Shown: positions 37,461-49,791, counted from the first letter of the stretch. The stretch: DNA of 64,000 bases from Membranipora membranacea (GCA_914767715.1 OU612069.1:19711387-19775386), one strand, 5' to 3'. A program made the numbers and translations. The notes: generated by a model not told the origin, from the sequence alone.

Positions 37461-40364
37461 CTAAAATGGTATGTTGTATTTCTCTAGTTTAGACAGCACT
37501 TCTGGAGTGGCAGGCCTACATAAGTGAATTGGGCTCACCATGTCACTCTCTCGGCACCGAATATGAGCATACATAAATTGTCTAATGAATGTGACAACAG
37601 TCTTCTTCAAAGCCTTGTTATAGTATGATCTGAAGTCAAACTTCCCAATCGCTATCCCAAGCTTATTTTTAAGCTGTATTGACCGTCCACATTTGAAACA
37701 TGTCTTTATATTTGGATGGTTCGCCAAGTAGCAAAGCCTATAGACTCCTCGGTTGTCTATGCTGCAAGTTGCATTCTGTTTTACTGCAATTGGAGTACTT
37801 GTTTCTTTAACCGTATTTCTCGAGCGCCTCTTTTGACCAGGCTTGGTGCCTATCCTTGTTGCATTGTGCACCTCCTGAGTGAAAGTACTTATGCTGGTGG
37901 AGCTCCGCTTTCTGAACTTGCTTCTGTGCCACACCAAGAATTCGTACAGGGTACCATTCTGATGAGCTGCTGCAACAGCATGCCCACAGAAATGATGGGA
38001 TTTGTATCCAGCGCACAGACCTTTAACTTGTTTATTTCCCACTATTTTGACCTCATGATTAACAGTCGTGGTATCGCTGATACATGAAAATTTTTGAACG
38101 TCACTCTGGCTACTGGGTGCGGGCATTATCATTCTGTTCTGGATGATCTGATCAGCCTTTTTGAATATCATATGCACAAGATCCACACTCATATTCAGAT
38201 GTGCTCCATCGGGGTGGACGTCAAAGTCTGTGACTAATTTATCAGTAGTACCTTCAGCATCAATGAGCGCTTGGGGTGACAATGAATTTAGCTCGATCAT
38301 GATGGCCTTTCTTTCAGTTTGAGTGCTTTTACCCCAGTCAAGAGAACCAAGTCTGTTTAGTAAAATTTCTGATGGTTCATATACTGTATGTTGATGTGTA
38401 TATCCATCTACTGTGGAGCCGAGTTCAGCATTAAAGAACGACTTTATATTGTCAAGCATATGGTATAATGATGATGGTTTATGTTGGACAAAACGCTTCA
38501 GTTTTGCGTTGACAGATTCTGATCCATTAGTGTAGTACAACTCGCCGTCATTTATCTCCACATGTAGACTGTTCCTAATTGTGCCTATATGTTTGCTCAG
38601 AAACTGTCCAAGCTTGGGATAGCGCTCGTATATATCCTCAATAAGCCTTTCAACCTGTGTAAGCGGGCTAGTTAATAGGTCACGTATCTCAGCTATCACG
38701 GTCTTTTTGCCTGCCTCAGATTGTACCCCTGGGTTTCTAGCAGCGTTGTCCTCAAAATGCCGACAGCATCGCATATGCCTAGCCATGGGAAATACATCAC
38801 ATATAGCTTCATACAGAGGTTTCTCCCCATCAGTTCCATAAGCCTTGACTTGGTTGAAATCTGGAACTGTCTTCTTAAGATACTCAAAGAGTTTGACATA
38901 GGTTGATTTTGTCTTTTTGTAGTGAAGCAAGATGGGACCGCAAAATGCGGCTGTGTTTCCCTTCTCAACATTTTTGAGCAGTAAATTCCTGTATGTTATA
39001 GACGTGATGTAGAACTTGCCAAGATTAAATGTTGGATCGACTAACATGGGTTTAGCATCAGCCCCTGTATGAAGAAAAAGGACAGCTGATATACAAACGG
39101 CAAAAAAAAGAAGCAATCAACCACAAAATATATTTTAGGCTAAAACATTCAAGTTCTTCACAGTAACTACGTAAACTACGCAGTCATCAGTATTTGGCCT
39201 ATCTATGCCATCATTAGAATTCCTCTCTCATGATCTGTCGTAAGGTAGTTGTTCGTTGCCCTTAATGAAATTGATCGTCAAGACTTCAGATGACTTTAAG
39301 GGGTGGGACTTAGCCTTGGAGGTGAAACAAGCCACAAACACGGTCGATTACAAAAGCTAAGTATTTCAAACTTTATCCAAAAGTATCAGCGTTGCCCTGA
39401 AGGAAATAAGTCATGTTACATATAAGTAATAGTTCATCCAACATTTCTTAGAGCATCCCCGAAAATCTGTGTTGTCAAAAACCTGTGCAAAAGCGCTGCA
39501 GATCCACTATCTGTTGATCGGCGGCCAATATCACATAAGATTCCGGATACGATCCAATCTTCCTCACCAATCCAGAGTTTTCTTTCGCAAACATCATAAC
39601 AGATGTCGAAGTCGTCCTGTGAATCGCTGTCGTTGACCTTGGCTCTATAAATGTGATGCTTTGATGGGCGGGACTCTGGTGCTATAATCTCGTCCGCCGT
39701 TTTGCTCTATTTGGGTCTCAATAGCTTTTGTAACAGACATAGTTTGTGTCAAAGTTTTAACATTATTTATGGCAGATGGCTTAATTCGTGTTGAAGAGTT
39801 AGGGTTTTTCTTGGCATTACCATGCCTCATGGGTTTTAAAAGCTGTTCATCACCATGGAAGATATATCCTACAACAACTAGATTGTTATAGAATTCCTGT
39901 CTGGCTGTTTCGACATACATAATATATCTGTTAACCACAGGGTCTGCCTTTCTCTTGTAGTATATTTTCACCACCCGATATTCATCATGAGCCAGTTCAC
40001 AACGGTTGGAATTAGATCTGTGCTTTGAGCGAACGTTTGTGAAGCTATTAGCCATTCTTCTGTAACTCCAGTGGAACTTGCCATCGTTTTTGTAGTTCCC
40101 AGTCCCATCTCGAGTTATGTCCTGGATGCACTTGCCAGACATATCCACGTAATTAACACAACTTCTGCTGATGTTGGATGGGGATTCAGACTTTATTTCT
40201 AGCTTGATGTGGTTGCTACTGTCAACTATTCTTGTTAACATGGAATACGCGTCTAAAAGTTTACTTGGCCAATCGGTCGCTGTAAAAGAGGTAGTCCAAA
40301 TCAAATATTATTAGTTACATTAATACATATTATTGTGTACATGTTAGTTACATTAAAAGTGACA

Positions 40365-40670
40365 CCAATAAAGAAATTGAACATTCATACTTGGTAATCG
40401 AGAGTTTGAAGTTTAGAATAGATTATTAAAAACATTGACAGCATCAGACAAATTTTTGCTGTCGCTTCTGAGAACTTCCTCAAAGGATTCGCTGCCCATG
40501 ATCACGATGTCAGACTGCTTGATTTCCATCGGAGTTTCTTCTAGAATGGACCAACCAGAACAATAAAATTATCAGACCGAGTTGTGTAGCTTATAGGTGA
40601 AGCTCGTTTGAAGATCAATAGTGACACAAATAAAGAAATTGAACATTCATACTTGGTAATCGAGAGGTTG
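40365..40670. repeat. 46-bp direct repeat pair flanking an exon-like duplicate
   Basis: AATAAAGAAATTGAACATTC and its continuation to GGTAATCGAGAG occurs at about 40360-40407 and 40620-40667 with one mismatch. Between them, on the minus strand, lies a second version of transposase exon 1 (MEIKQSDIVI...EEVLRSDS, 40529 downward). Joining exon 1 to this copy would create a stop (T plus AA), so it is an alternative exon or a relic. Confidence 0.6.
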
Positions 40671-40730
40671 ACGGTTCGATACCTAGCCACTCCCCATGCC
40701 GTGGACAAAGGCTGCCACCCCCCTTTTTTT
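40650..40730 (+). repeat. tRNA-like SINE fragment
   Basis: TTGGTAATCGAGAGGTTGAC is followed by GGTTCGATACC, a B-box match, and CTAGCCACTCCCC. It resembles the 3' half of a tRNA-derived SINE head. The A-box part lies in the duplicated 46-bp block, so the copy at 40360-40407 may be a truncated partner. Confidence 0.45.
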
Positions 40731-41463
40731 TCACAGGGGTGTGCTCAATAGATGGGTTGACATCATATATAGCCATTATCAATATTCTGTAACTACTGCT
40801 GGAGAGCAGCGAATAAAAACTGATTTAAATTTACATTTTACTTAAATTCTAACAAGCTGATGTTAAACTTACAGCAAGGCTTTATCTCTTCATTAGATGA
40901 GCTGTCACTGCTGAGAACTTCATCAATCTCGATGTCAGACTGGTTGCTTTCCATTTGCAATTCCCCTAAAATAGATTTTAAGAACATTGACAGCATCAGA
41001 TAAAATTTCAAAGCTAACTAAACGTTGCAGAATGTACCCAAGTGGCATGAAGATTTTATCCGACCTCTCATCAAGTTGAAGATGGCAGTAAAGTTAACAT
41101 GCTGTCAGTGTAATTAGATCAATATTAGTTGGTGGACAGTGGTCATCGCTGCGGCTCAAATGTGTCCCAAGCATGGCGATGCAAGCTGATGATTGGACAA
41201 CAGAGGTATGAATCAACAATGGGCACATATATTGGAGTTAGCGAGATCAATTTCTATGCCCCTGCTGAAGTGAAATATTTAATTTATAAAGTTATCAGCT
41301 TTTAGTCAGATCTCATAGAGGTCTACCCAGCCGATTACGCACAAGACTCGTCGTTCATGACACTGGGTTACATACTGCAACACCGGTGACTAACAGTCTA
41401 GTCCAGGAACTTAGTTGCACAATTACCGACCAAAGTAGAAAAATTACAGTACCTGATAGGATT

Positions 41464-41551
41464 GAATTTAGTGACAGGTTTGCCTTCTCACCATTCTGAT
41501 CACTATCCCATGTGTCTGACTGATGTTGACCATGTATGGCACCACTAGAAA
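41464..41551 (-). other. Candidate exon, minus strand
   Basis: A polypyrimidine/AG acceptor (GTTGATTTCTAG) precedes an open segment reading GAIHGQHQSDTWDSDQNGEK and a donor GTACTG. It has coding-like composition but enters in phase 2 and cannot be joined to the neighbouring candidate exons, so it may belong to a decayed gene in the core. Confidence 0.3.
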
Positions 41552-41887
41552 TCAACACAGAGATGTTTATCATATTCCACACACTAAATGACACCAAGAT
41601 GGCATTCTCAGCCACATTAGTTGGACAAAAACCGAATAAAGTTCACTGAGAACTTATAAGTCATAGTGTTACGTTCAAAACATTTACTCGCAACTATTAT
41701 TCCAAGGTGGTTGTATATACTATAATTCAATTTGTCTGTAAAAATGATTTCACTTGCGAATAGTTAATGGTATTTGAACACGTCCTGTCCTGGGTTCTCA
41801 ACTAAACCAATCTAGAAGTTAACTCAAATCCGATCAGCTTAGGGCATCTAGCTTATCAGCCTTCATTGAAGCACCGGGCAGGTTTAC

Positions 41888-41944
41888 CAACAGTAGATGA
41901 CAGATCAAAATTGTCAAAATCAGGGCCCTTGAATACTATGGGTA
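41888..41944 (-). other. Candidate exon, minus strand
   Basis: Acceptor GTACTTTTCAG, open segment PIVFKGPDFDNFDLSSTV, donor GTAAAC; enters in phase 1 and leaves in phase 1. It could follow the USP cysteine-box exon (phase 1 out) but not the USP C-terminal exon (phase 0 out). Confidence 0.3.
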
Positions 41945-42535
41945 CTGAAAAGTACCAATATTCTGACAGGTAGCACAACAACATTTTAATTTCATTGAAC
42001 AAAACAATAACAGTAAAATAGTATAACAGTGTATAGTACTTACTCCTCAGTGGTCTCACTCTAATAAAATAGTTACTGTGGTAGGTAGGTAGTGAACCAT
42101 AGGCCCAAACTGGCTGATAAAATATGGAACCGATCCATCCAAATAATGTTCATAGGTGTAAGTGAGAAGGAGGTAGGCACAAATTACGATGGGGACATGA
42201 TTATTTCAGAAGCTGGGTACAATGAGCTGAATCTAAATTAATCAATGAAATTGTTAAAAAGATCAAATTTTCATAGTCCAATGTTGTTTTTTGACAATTT
42301 GCAGCACAACCTCCCAATACTGAAACTTATCAGCAACAATCTCAGCTGGTTAGAACTCCACATTAAATTACGCACCTAAGGGTTTTCCGAGTGTTGAGTT
42401 TAATATCCTATGACTGTGAAAAGCATACAAGTGAGATGCCCTCCCAATGAAATGAACTCCTGAGTGGGCCAATGAAACATACAATGTATAATTCAAGGTA
42501 TTTTTTACAGTTGTGGAATACGTTTTATTAATTAC

Positions 42536-43304
42536 CTCGCATTGGTACAGTAAGATATAGGCATCCCTTTCCTCAGCCAATACTTGGGTCAGATCGACAA
42601 CAGTTACCTGCAACAACAAGCAAGATCTAACAGATCTTGAGATTTTGTGCCGAAAGCTAGCAGTATTTCAAGATTCTTTCGACCACATCTTGAAGGTTAA
42701 CCAGCATGCAATTATGAATACTAAAGACCAAAAAAACAGTTAGGAAAGTGAAAGTCTCAATCTCAAATTGTCCCTCGCACATTAATAATGATCAAATCTG
42801 CCTAATTAAATACTGCGGATCAAGACTGGTTCCTGGTTCCGTAAGATATATTATCATACTTGGGATACCTGCTTGATCGTATTTTACCTTCACTTTGGGC
42901 TGAATGATTGTACAAAGGGAAAACTTGCCTTGCATTCATGCCTGGTGTACCCTTGGCCATACAAACAAACAAAGTTCACAGGAGCGCACAACTTGTAGGT
43001 AGCTAGCTCCCCAAAAATAGGAGATTTTCAACTTTTGTCTGTGGTAGCTGTTTACAAGCTGTGCGTTCCTGTGATTTTTGTTCCCACCAATCCCAGGAGC
43101 ACGTAACTCACCTCACTCATACATTTTCACAGATGTGTCCCTAGGACAGCTATGCTTTTGATGGGTACCAGGCTTGAGAGGCGTGGCTCCCAAATCTGGC
43201 ATAGTACTCACCACCAACTGGTAACTCATGCAGCAGACCTCCATTCACTAACATTGAAGCTGCAGACCCAAAATAACATGTGTTTCCCAGGTTACGAAAT
43301 CCAG
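42536..43304 (-). pseudogene. Ubiquitin-specific protease (USP/UCH) fragment
   Basis: Two exons carry opposite ends of a USP catalytic domain. Exon 43304-43212 has the cysteine box: GFRNLGNTCYFGSAASMLVN, with Cys at GNTC as nucleophile. Exon 42607-42536 reads VTVVDLTQVLAEERDAYILL then YQ, which matches the terminal 'AY+L.Y' strand. Both have good splice sites. A full domain has about 300 residues between these, including the His box (GHY); the 600 bp between shows no such exon, and the phases (1 out, 0 in) do not match directly. USPs remove ubiquitin from proteins. This copy appears to be an internally deleted relic, or exons I could not see are needed. It lies upstream of the transposase on the same strand. 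Confidence 0.65.
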
Positions 43305-44029
43305 CTGTAAAATACACAAATTATGGTTAGGACCTACATGTATGGCACAAATATTTGTATATGTTGCTCTAGTGATATACAATGGAAGGAAAAACCCACC
43401 AAACTTGACCTACATATGATAAGTTCCTAACATGTGTTCGGGGTTCGCATACTCCCCCCATCAGCATCATGATTTTGAAAGCTATCGGTGTAGGGCTTTG
43501 GGTTAGCTTGAATTAGCCTTGGCTTTTTTTTATATGCTATCAATGGTGGGCTGTTCCTTCTTGCGGTGACATAGGCGTAGGCCTACACAGTAGCAAATTT
43601 CTTCATCATTTTTAATATACACACTTCTCATTTGCTACAGCCAGCGAGAGTATTTTGATTATCATAGATAGTTTCACTAAAGTCTCCTCTAGCTAGATTG
43701 GTTAGTACCAGAGAAAATACAGAACCAGAGAGATAGAATGAGTTATGAGTAAACTCGACAGACAGTAAACTGATCCATAGCAACTGAAACCATTTAACCT
43801 GAAAAAAATTGTATGAGGGTAATACATCTTACCAATACGCAATTGCGCCTGTTCACTATAAGGGTGTATATTATGTTGTTAATAAAATGAAAGGACAATA
43901 ACTTCATGAAATAAAGGGTATCAATGACTTGCAATGGAACACAATCCATGTTTTGGTTACTTGTGTTGCATTTGCAAGTTGTAGTAAAAGACACACAGTA
44001 GAGGGTAGATAAAATGGTGAAACATACAT

Positions 44030-44400
44030 TATCTAAATCTAGTTCTTGACCACTTCAAGTTTAAGATTATCAAATTTTCTTGCTTCATATACCAAGCCAC
44101 CCAACCATTGATATGTACTCCATGGATAAGTGATGACATTCAAATTTTGATTGGGTGCGCTCTATACCCTTTAATTTTAGACCTTTCTAGTCCAGTGTAG
44201 TAATTTTGTTCACAACCAATCACAGTGCAGAGTATTTAGGTGATCGGTTGAAGAGAAAAATGAACACCAGTTTAAACTGGTCAGTAGTGCGTTGCTTTAC
44301 CAAAACCACTGTCCAATACCGAGTATGTTGATGCACAGTTTGGGGAGTTATCAAGTCTGTAGACAAAAAATCATTTGAATTATCCCATTTCTTCTAACAC
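44030..44400. repeat. Dispersed repeat, copy related to 47120-47330
   Basis: GACCACTTCAA...ATATACCAA and GTTGATGCACAGTTTGGGGA...GACAAAAAATCATT...ATTATC recur in the same order at 47120-47200 and 47245-47325. Family not recognised. Confidence 0.5.
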
Positions 44401-44887
44401 TCTACTTGTCATGTTTCACTAAAAGTATAGTATTCTTTGGAAATTACTTTACATGTTAGCAGGAAAGCTGTGATAGTCTGATAACCGATTCAACATCAGT
44501 CTACAGTGAAATGTGAGTGAAAGTTGCAATTTACAGCTTTATGACAGTGAATTTGGTTTGGGATGTTAGAAGAAAAAAGTATGCACAAATATAAGTGTCA
44601 CACCTCATGTTGTCACTGATGAGAAAGTCTCTCCAATCCAGTAAAACTGTTTCCGACCTTACTGTGACCAGCAACTGCCCTACCTCCCCTTGGTTGTTGG
44701 GAAATCAAGAAATTTTCGTCTTTGTGAATGCAGACTTTTTTTGAAACCAACTTTACACACTTTTTGCCAGAATTGTACATTGGACCAAACGAAAGTATCA
44801 AATCTTCAAGAGACTCAAACATTTACTATGGATAATAAACAACACATTACATTTGTATAAGTGAGTCATCCCACTTTCCCTGCTTAA

Positions 44888-45280
44888 AGTGCCTCGACCG
44901 GTATAAAAGGGCCAGTCAATGTAAAGCGATCACCCAGCCATATCAAATTCTAATGGGGTTAGCAGCATTCAAATTCCTCCTGCTTTTTTGGGAATATGAT
45001 GAGCAGTCTTGACTTTATTGAGATGAAAATTGCATGGCCTGATGCAGATTTTTCATACATACATCTCAATCTAAATCTTATTCCAAAATTCTCCTTAGAA
45101 AGTGGTGAAAATGCATCAGCTTTGACTCAAAATTGCACAGCCGCAGAGATTTCAAATTACCCGCCCCACATTTTACTGGTTCTTATTGGTTGATTTTGAA
45201 ATTCGATTGACAGATTTATATAGTGCCTAGAATTTTTTTCAAGTGCCTAGTTACGGTTGCTGTCATTAATTGGCAATTAT
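44888..45280. mobile_element. TTAA-flanked non-autonomous element, core copy
   Basis: Directly after TTAA (44884-44887) it reads AGTGCCTCGACCGGTATAAA and continues as the inverted counterpart of 50521-51146 (GGGGTTAGCAGCATTCAAAT, then AAAGTGGTGAAAAT). Its right end is diverged and not fixed. Confidence 0.6.
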
Positions 45281-46900
45281 ATGCTATTAAAATCATACAA
45301 TCAAGTTTACATGAGATGGGATAAAATAGCTATATGGGCTTTATCCAAGGGCACTGTTGATACAGTATTTTGCATTGATGTTGCAGACAAGCGGCCACAA
45401 ATAAACACTATTCTTATCGATCATTTTGGGAGTTTGTGAGGGTTGTAATGACCAAAACTCTATGTATCTCATCTCAGAGATTAGTATGATACAGTATAAA
45501 GGATTCGAGTAAACACGAGTATGATGACGTCATGTATGTTTTTCATGATGTGACATAAATAAACAATCACTTCATTTATAATTGGTGGTCCTGAAAAAGG
45601 TCATTGGGTTTAGGGCTAGTCGTTTTGGTTGTCGCACATTGTCAGTCATGTATACCGGACATATGGAGGATTAGGGCATGCATCACCAAACTTTTTTCTC
45701 GAGATTGGCTACTTTTTTTGGGAGTATACCAATAAGCCGCAACAATGTTTATGCAACCTTTTTTTTGACCTGTCTTTTCCATGGATGTTACGTGTAGTGG
45801 GGAATTCCCATCTGCTGCAATAGAGCAACAACTAGAAATTTCCTGAATTTCAGATGCGACCATAATGAATATATCGTACACCAAAATTTTGAACAATGCG
45901 AGAAAGTGCGTTTCAACTTTTCTCTGTGGTGAGAGTGCAACTGGCGAAACAAAGTGACCTTTTCGGCATAACTCACAATCGACCGGAGGTTGGCTATGGC
46001 CGGATTATCACACACTTTCACAACACAGTCGAAATGACTTCCCTTCGGATGTTCACTTTACCACGGACATCCTCCGTCTTTTGCATTTATCTTCATCTGC
46101 TCATAGGCCTCTAATGTAACGCATACCATTAAAAATTTGTACTGCAAATTTTTCCGTAACAAGTTTTTTCTAGAGAAGGTAATGCAGCAGCATCTCTCTA
46201 ATTCACTTTCATTTCTGCAAGATTATTTTTGTTATCATTGTGTCAAAGATTATTACAATTATACCTCTACGATAGTTAGAATAAGTTTACACTATTTATT
46301 GTACAGGACCGTAGTTCTAGGTGAGGAGGAGGGAGGGAGGGAGGTTACTGGTGATGCATTGGACTCGCCTCGGACCTTTGCCTCCCCTACCATTTTTTCT
46401 AATCTACGGCCCTGTTATACAGTGGAATAGCAGGATACAAATAATCCTTGTTTGTACACAAAGTCAAATGTTTTCATCAGCTGATGTGAAGTGTCGCTTC
46501 CTTTCAACATCACATAAACATTGCAGTCGGCTGCAAAGCTGCAAGGGCACAGGTGTTGCTTGATTTCTTGCATAACACACTTGAGCACTTGAGAAAACAC
46601 TCGAAACATGCAAGCTCGATTTCCAAATTCTAATTATGATTAATCCCGTGCACCACCTTTGGCGCGTAGGACTTTAAACGATCTAAGAATTGAAACTTAC
46701 CACAATGCTACTTATTGCATAAGTTAATTCGAGGCCATCTAAAATCACAGTCATTACATCTTCAAAGCAATAGTAAAGGTGTGAATTGTTCGGCAATAAG
46801 CAACAATAATGACTGTGAACTGCAACATCGCAAGTTAAAAGCAAGCTGTTGAGACAGAAGTTGACAAACTTTTGACCCTATTCCAGAAGCAAATTACAAC
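45281..46900. other. Core sequence with no recognisable gene
   Basis: Several frames of 60-97 codons exist on both strands, overlapping one another and lacking splice context or motifs. A GGAGGGAGGGAGG tract lies near 46325. I see no element boundary. Confidence 0.35.
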
Positions 46901-47065
46901 ACTCACCACTTAATTATTGCATTTGCCTAGTACAAGTAGTGACCCTTATCCCAAGTTGGTTTTTTATCTGAACCCTTTTCACCTGCTCAGACATGAAATT
47001 TAATCCAAGACCATCAATTGCCTTCATTCTATGGACAATGAAATCTGCTAGTAGGTGAATCACTA

Positions 47066-47362
47066 TAGTGGTACAAGGCTGGTGGCAGGGAGAGCAAATA
47101 ATGGCCAAAGATGGATTTTTAAATCTATTTCTGACCACTTCAAACATTAGTTCATCCAAATTCTCTCATTTCATTAATATACCAAACCATTTTTAATCCG
47201 GATGCATCGAAGATTTGGGTTGATGGATTTTCATGAAACTTTGACTGGCAATACCAGTTATGTTGATAAACCCCTTGGGGAGTTTTCAAGTATGTAGGAC
47301 AAAAATCATTCGGATTATCTCATATTCTCCATCCCTGCCACCAGCCTTGTACCACTATAGCC
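47066..47362. mobile_element. Inverted-repeat element, about 300 bp
   Basis: CTATAGTGGTACAAGGCTGG with TGGCAGGGA at 47063-47092 is the inverse of TCCCTGCCACCAGCC with TTGTACCACTATAG at 47333-47361. The interior includes the dispersed repeat shared with 44030-44400. Confidence 0.65.
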
Positions 47363-47699
47363 AAAAATTTCGTTTTTTTAAATAGTTATCCAATTCCTTC
47401 CTAACAACCAAGGGTGAACAAGGACGGTGGATATCTTCTGGGGGTAGAGTAATGTAGAGAGGTACAGCATCTGTAGAAAATCAAAAGGCCTAGCATAAAA
47501 ATGTATAATAATCTTCAGCCCAGAGAGTGTGTACCCTTAGGACATACGTACCTTATCCCCACCATGGTCTGATCAGATTCAGACTTTATAGGTCCATGCG
47601 ACACCAGCGACTAGGTAGGCCTAATATCTGTTAGGGATTTATGACAGACAGTATTTCAATCATGGTTGGACCTGGTGTGTAGGTAGTGTCCAGTAGTTA

Positions 47700-49300
47700 C
47701 TAGGGGTCCAGGAGTAGTAAGGTGTAGGGAGCTGATGATGGGGGGGGGCAGCAGTGGTTGGATAAAACCAAATCCTTGATTGATAATAATAAATGAAAGT
47801 AAATAACAACAACATTGATTAATTCAATTCAATCAAAAACTCAATCAATGATGAAATTAGTAAGTAATGCAAATTTAATCAATCAAGGAGTAAGTAGTAA
47901 GTAATATTTAACTCCTTGCTTTACTTCATTTGTTGAGGAGCAGATGTTGACTCATGCTCATCATCATGATGAAATAGTTCTTCTAAATTGAAGAAAAATC
48001 CTTGAGACTATCATATTCCTGCTCAAACCACAGGCAGCTGTCTGTGGCTCAAACCATGATTTAGAAGAGTTCACGAAATAGTTAGCCATTGAATTGTACT
48101 ATTCTTAGAATAGCATTTTCAACGCACCATTCTCCAATCAGGGAGCTGTATTTTCCAATAGACATACTCACAATTTTCATTTGACGCCGAGATCAGTCCC
48201 TAGTAGCTTTTTGGAGTTTGCGCAATGTTTGATTATTAAAAAAATCAATTTTCTGTGAGCAACAATTTGTATAAACTAGTGTCTTTTTCTTTTATTTGGT
48301 TGTTATTTCGTACATAAAAACTTTTATTTATGCCTGTCTTGATAATATAAAACAATAAAACACTATGAAACAAATCCATAAATCAATGAATATTTTATTA
48401 GAGACTGCATTATATCCGGAAGAATGCATACTGTTGTAACAGTTTTAGTCAGGTGACTGTCACGTGGTCATACAGTAAAGATGGCACCCTCTACTAGGGA
48501 CAGCCAATCACATAGCATTTCACATAGACATCTATAAACTTAAATTATTAGAGGCTTGAGGAGTTCATAAAATCAAGTAAGTATTCCCAAATTGAGTGAT
48601 TACTGTTTATAAGGCTATGAGTGAGCTGCTGTTCCAGGATTGAGTTCAGTGTAGTTAGCACATGGCAGGCTGTTACCCGCCAAAAAGTGTACCAGAAATC
48701 AGATCATCTAGGCCAAACAGGCCCAAAACCACATTGGCCGATTAACATAAAATCACAACTAGAGAAGACAACTACCACATGTTTTCTAAATGTTCGGTCA
48801 TTCAGCACATTCTGCTGTTCGGCCATTCGGTCTGTTCGACTGGTCGGCAAAATGTAGATACCGTTTTGGTTGATGCTGTGAGAGTTGTCTGCTCTTGAAT
48901 GATAGATTGATACCGGGCTGTGACATCATACGGCAGGAAACACTGTACTAATAGGAGCTCTCTTATATCTAGGACTCCAAGGTGTGTGGTTGTATATGAT
49001 TATCACTCTTGCGGGCATTCTATGTGTATAACAATATATGTGCTAACCTTACAGATGCCTGGTGGTGTTCTTCATGAAGAAGCTCTGTAAAGCTGCATAC
49101 TCTACTCTGCTAATGAAGACTATACTGCTGTAGTGTTTTCCTTTCCTGTCTCAGCAAGTTTCAGGTAACAGTTTCCATCCTTGTATAGTAGTAGCACTCA
49201 CTAATTTAGCTAAATAATTATTTCCAACGTGTGTATGTTTTGTTACAGATTCATTGTATGTATAAATAATAATAATCATCATTACTTCACTAACTAATCA
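47700..49300. other. Core sequence between repeats and palindrome cluster
   Basis: No gene recognised. It has a run of nine G near 47742, a CAAGGAGT...ACTCCTTG pair at 47884-47930, and a block near 48810-48858 (TTCGACTGGTCGGCAAAATG) that is the inverse of 35935-35975. Confidence 0.4.
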
Positions 49301-49320
49301 CTTCTTTTTCTACTTTACTC

Positions 49321-49436
49321 ATGGGCCCCTGGGACTTACATGTCTTTACTTTGCCGATGACCAGTATCAGTGTTTTTTTGGGGTGGTTGATACTGGACAT
49401 TGGCAAAGTAAAGACATGTAAGTCCCAGGGGCCCAT
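49321..49436. repeat. Palindrome with 50-bp arms
   Basis: ATGGGCCCCTGGGACTTACA onward (49321-49370) is the near-perfect inverse of 49387-49436, with a 16-bp loop. The motif GGGACTTACA..TGCAAG is shared with both arms at 35470 and 50085. Confidence 0.9.
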
Positions 49437-49447
49437 GCCTTTACCAA

Positions 49448-49518
49448 GGCATCTGCCTCTGGAGTTACAAGCATGTGCAGTATGGTTGAAACTGGACATG
49501 CTTGTAACTCCAGATGCC
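49448..49518. repeat. Palindrome with about 27-bp arms
   Basis: GGCATCTGCCTCTGGAGTTA..AGCATGT faces ACATGCTTGTAACTCCAGAT..GCC around a short loop. The right arm motif is repeated at 49588-49612. Confidence 0.85.
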
Positions 49519-49791
49519 TATGGCCTATACCTTGCTTGGAAAGGACTAGGATGGGTGACCAATGATCATGGACATTGCAAATTATACATGCTTGTAACTC
49601 CAGATGCCTATGACTTTACTGTAGGTAGTACTATTACTACTACTTACTCAGCTTACTAGTTACAAGTCTAGTAGCCTTCCCACTCACTGAACTAAACCAA
49701 TACTCTGCTGTTATATACCAACACGTTACACTTACTCAAGTCAGTGCTGTATTGTGTGCTTGATCAGTGACTGTGTGGAGGTTATAACCAT

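Larger units (their letters stand above)
37461..40954 (-). pseudogene. MULE-type transposase (DDE plus SWIM zinc finger), frameshifted
   Basis: Exons 40954-40873 (MESNQSDIEIDEVL, phase 1), 40279-39483 and 39064-37461 have GT-AG borders. Exon 3 begins ADAKPMLVDPTFNLGKFY, where D of DPTFN would be the first catalytic acid; AYGTDGEKPL would hold the second. A SWIM-type zinc finger (GLCAGY...FCGHAVAAAH) follows at about residue 370 of the exon, then a basic KPGQKRR stretch. Exon 2 is open to 39647, then continues in shifted frames to YVILAADQQIVDLQRFCT, which splices in frame to exon 3. Its length (797 nt) does not fit the phases, so one or, more likely, two +1 shifts exist near 39690 and 39600. 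MULE transposases cut and paste their element using terminal repeats. Probably inactive unless these shifts are sequence errors. Confidence 0.75.

Noticed and set aside
37716-38087. 123-codon plus-strand open frame
   Set aside because: It is antisense to the transposase exon and has no motif; the minus-strand protein explains the openness.
46914-47159. 81-codon minus-strand gene
   Set aside because: Overlaps an inverted-repeat element and a dispersed repeat; no splice context or motif.
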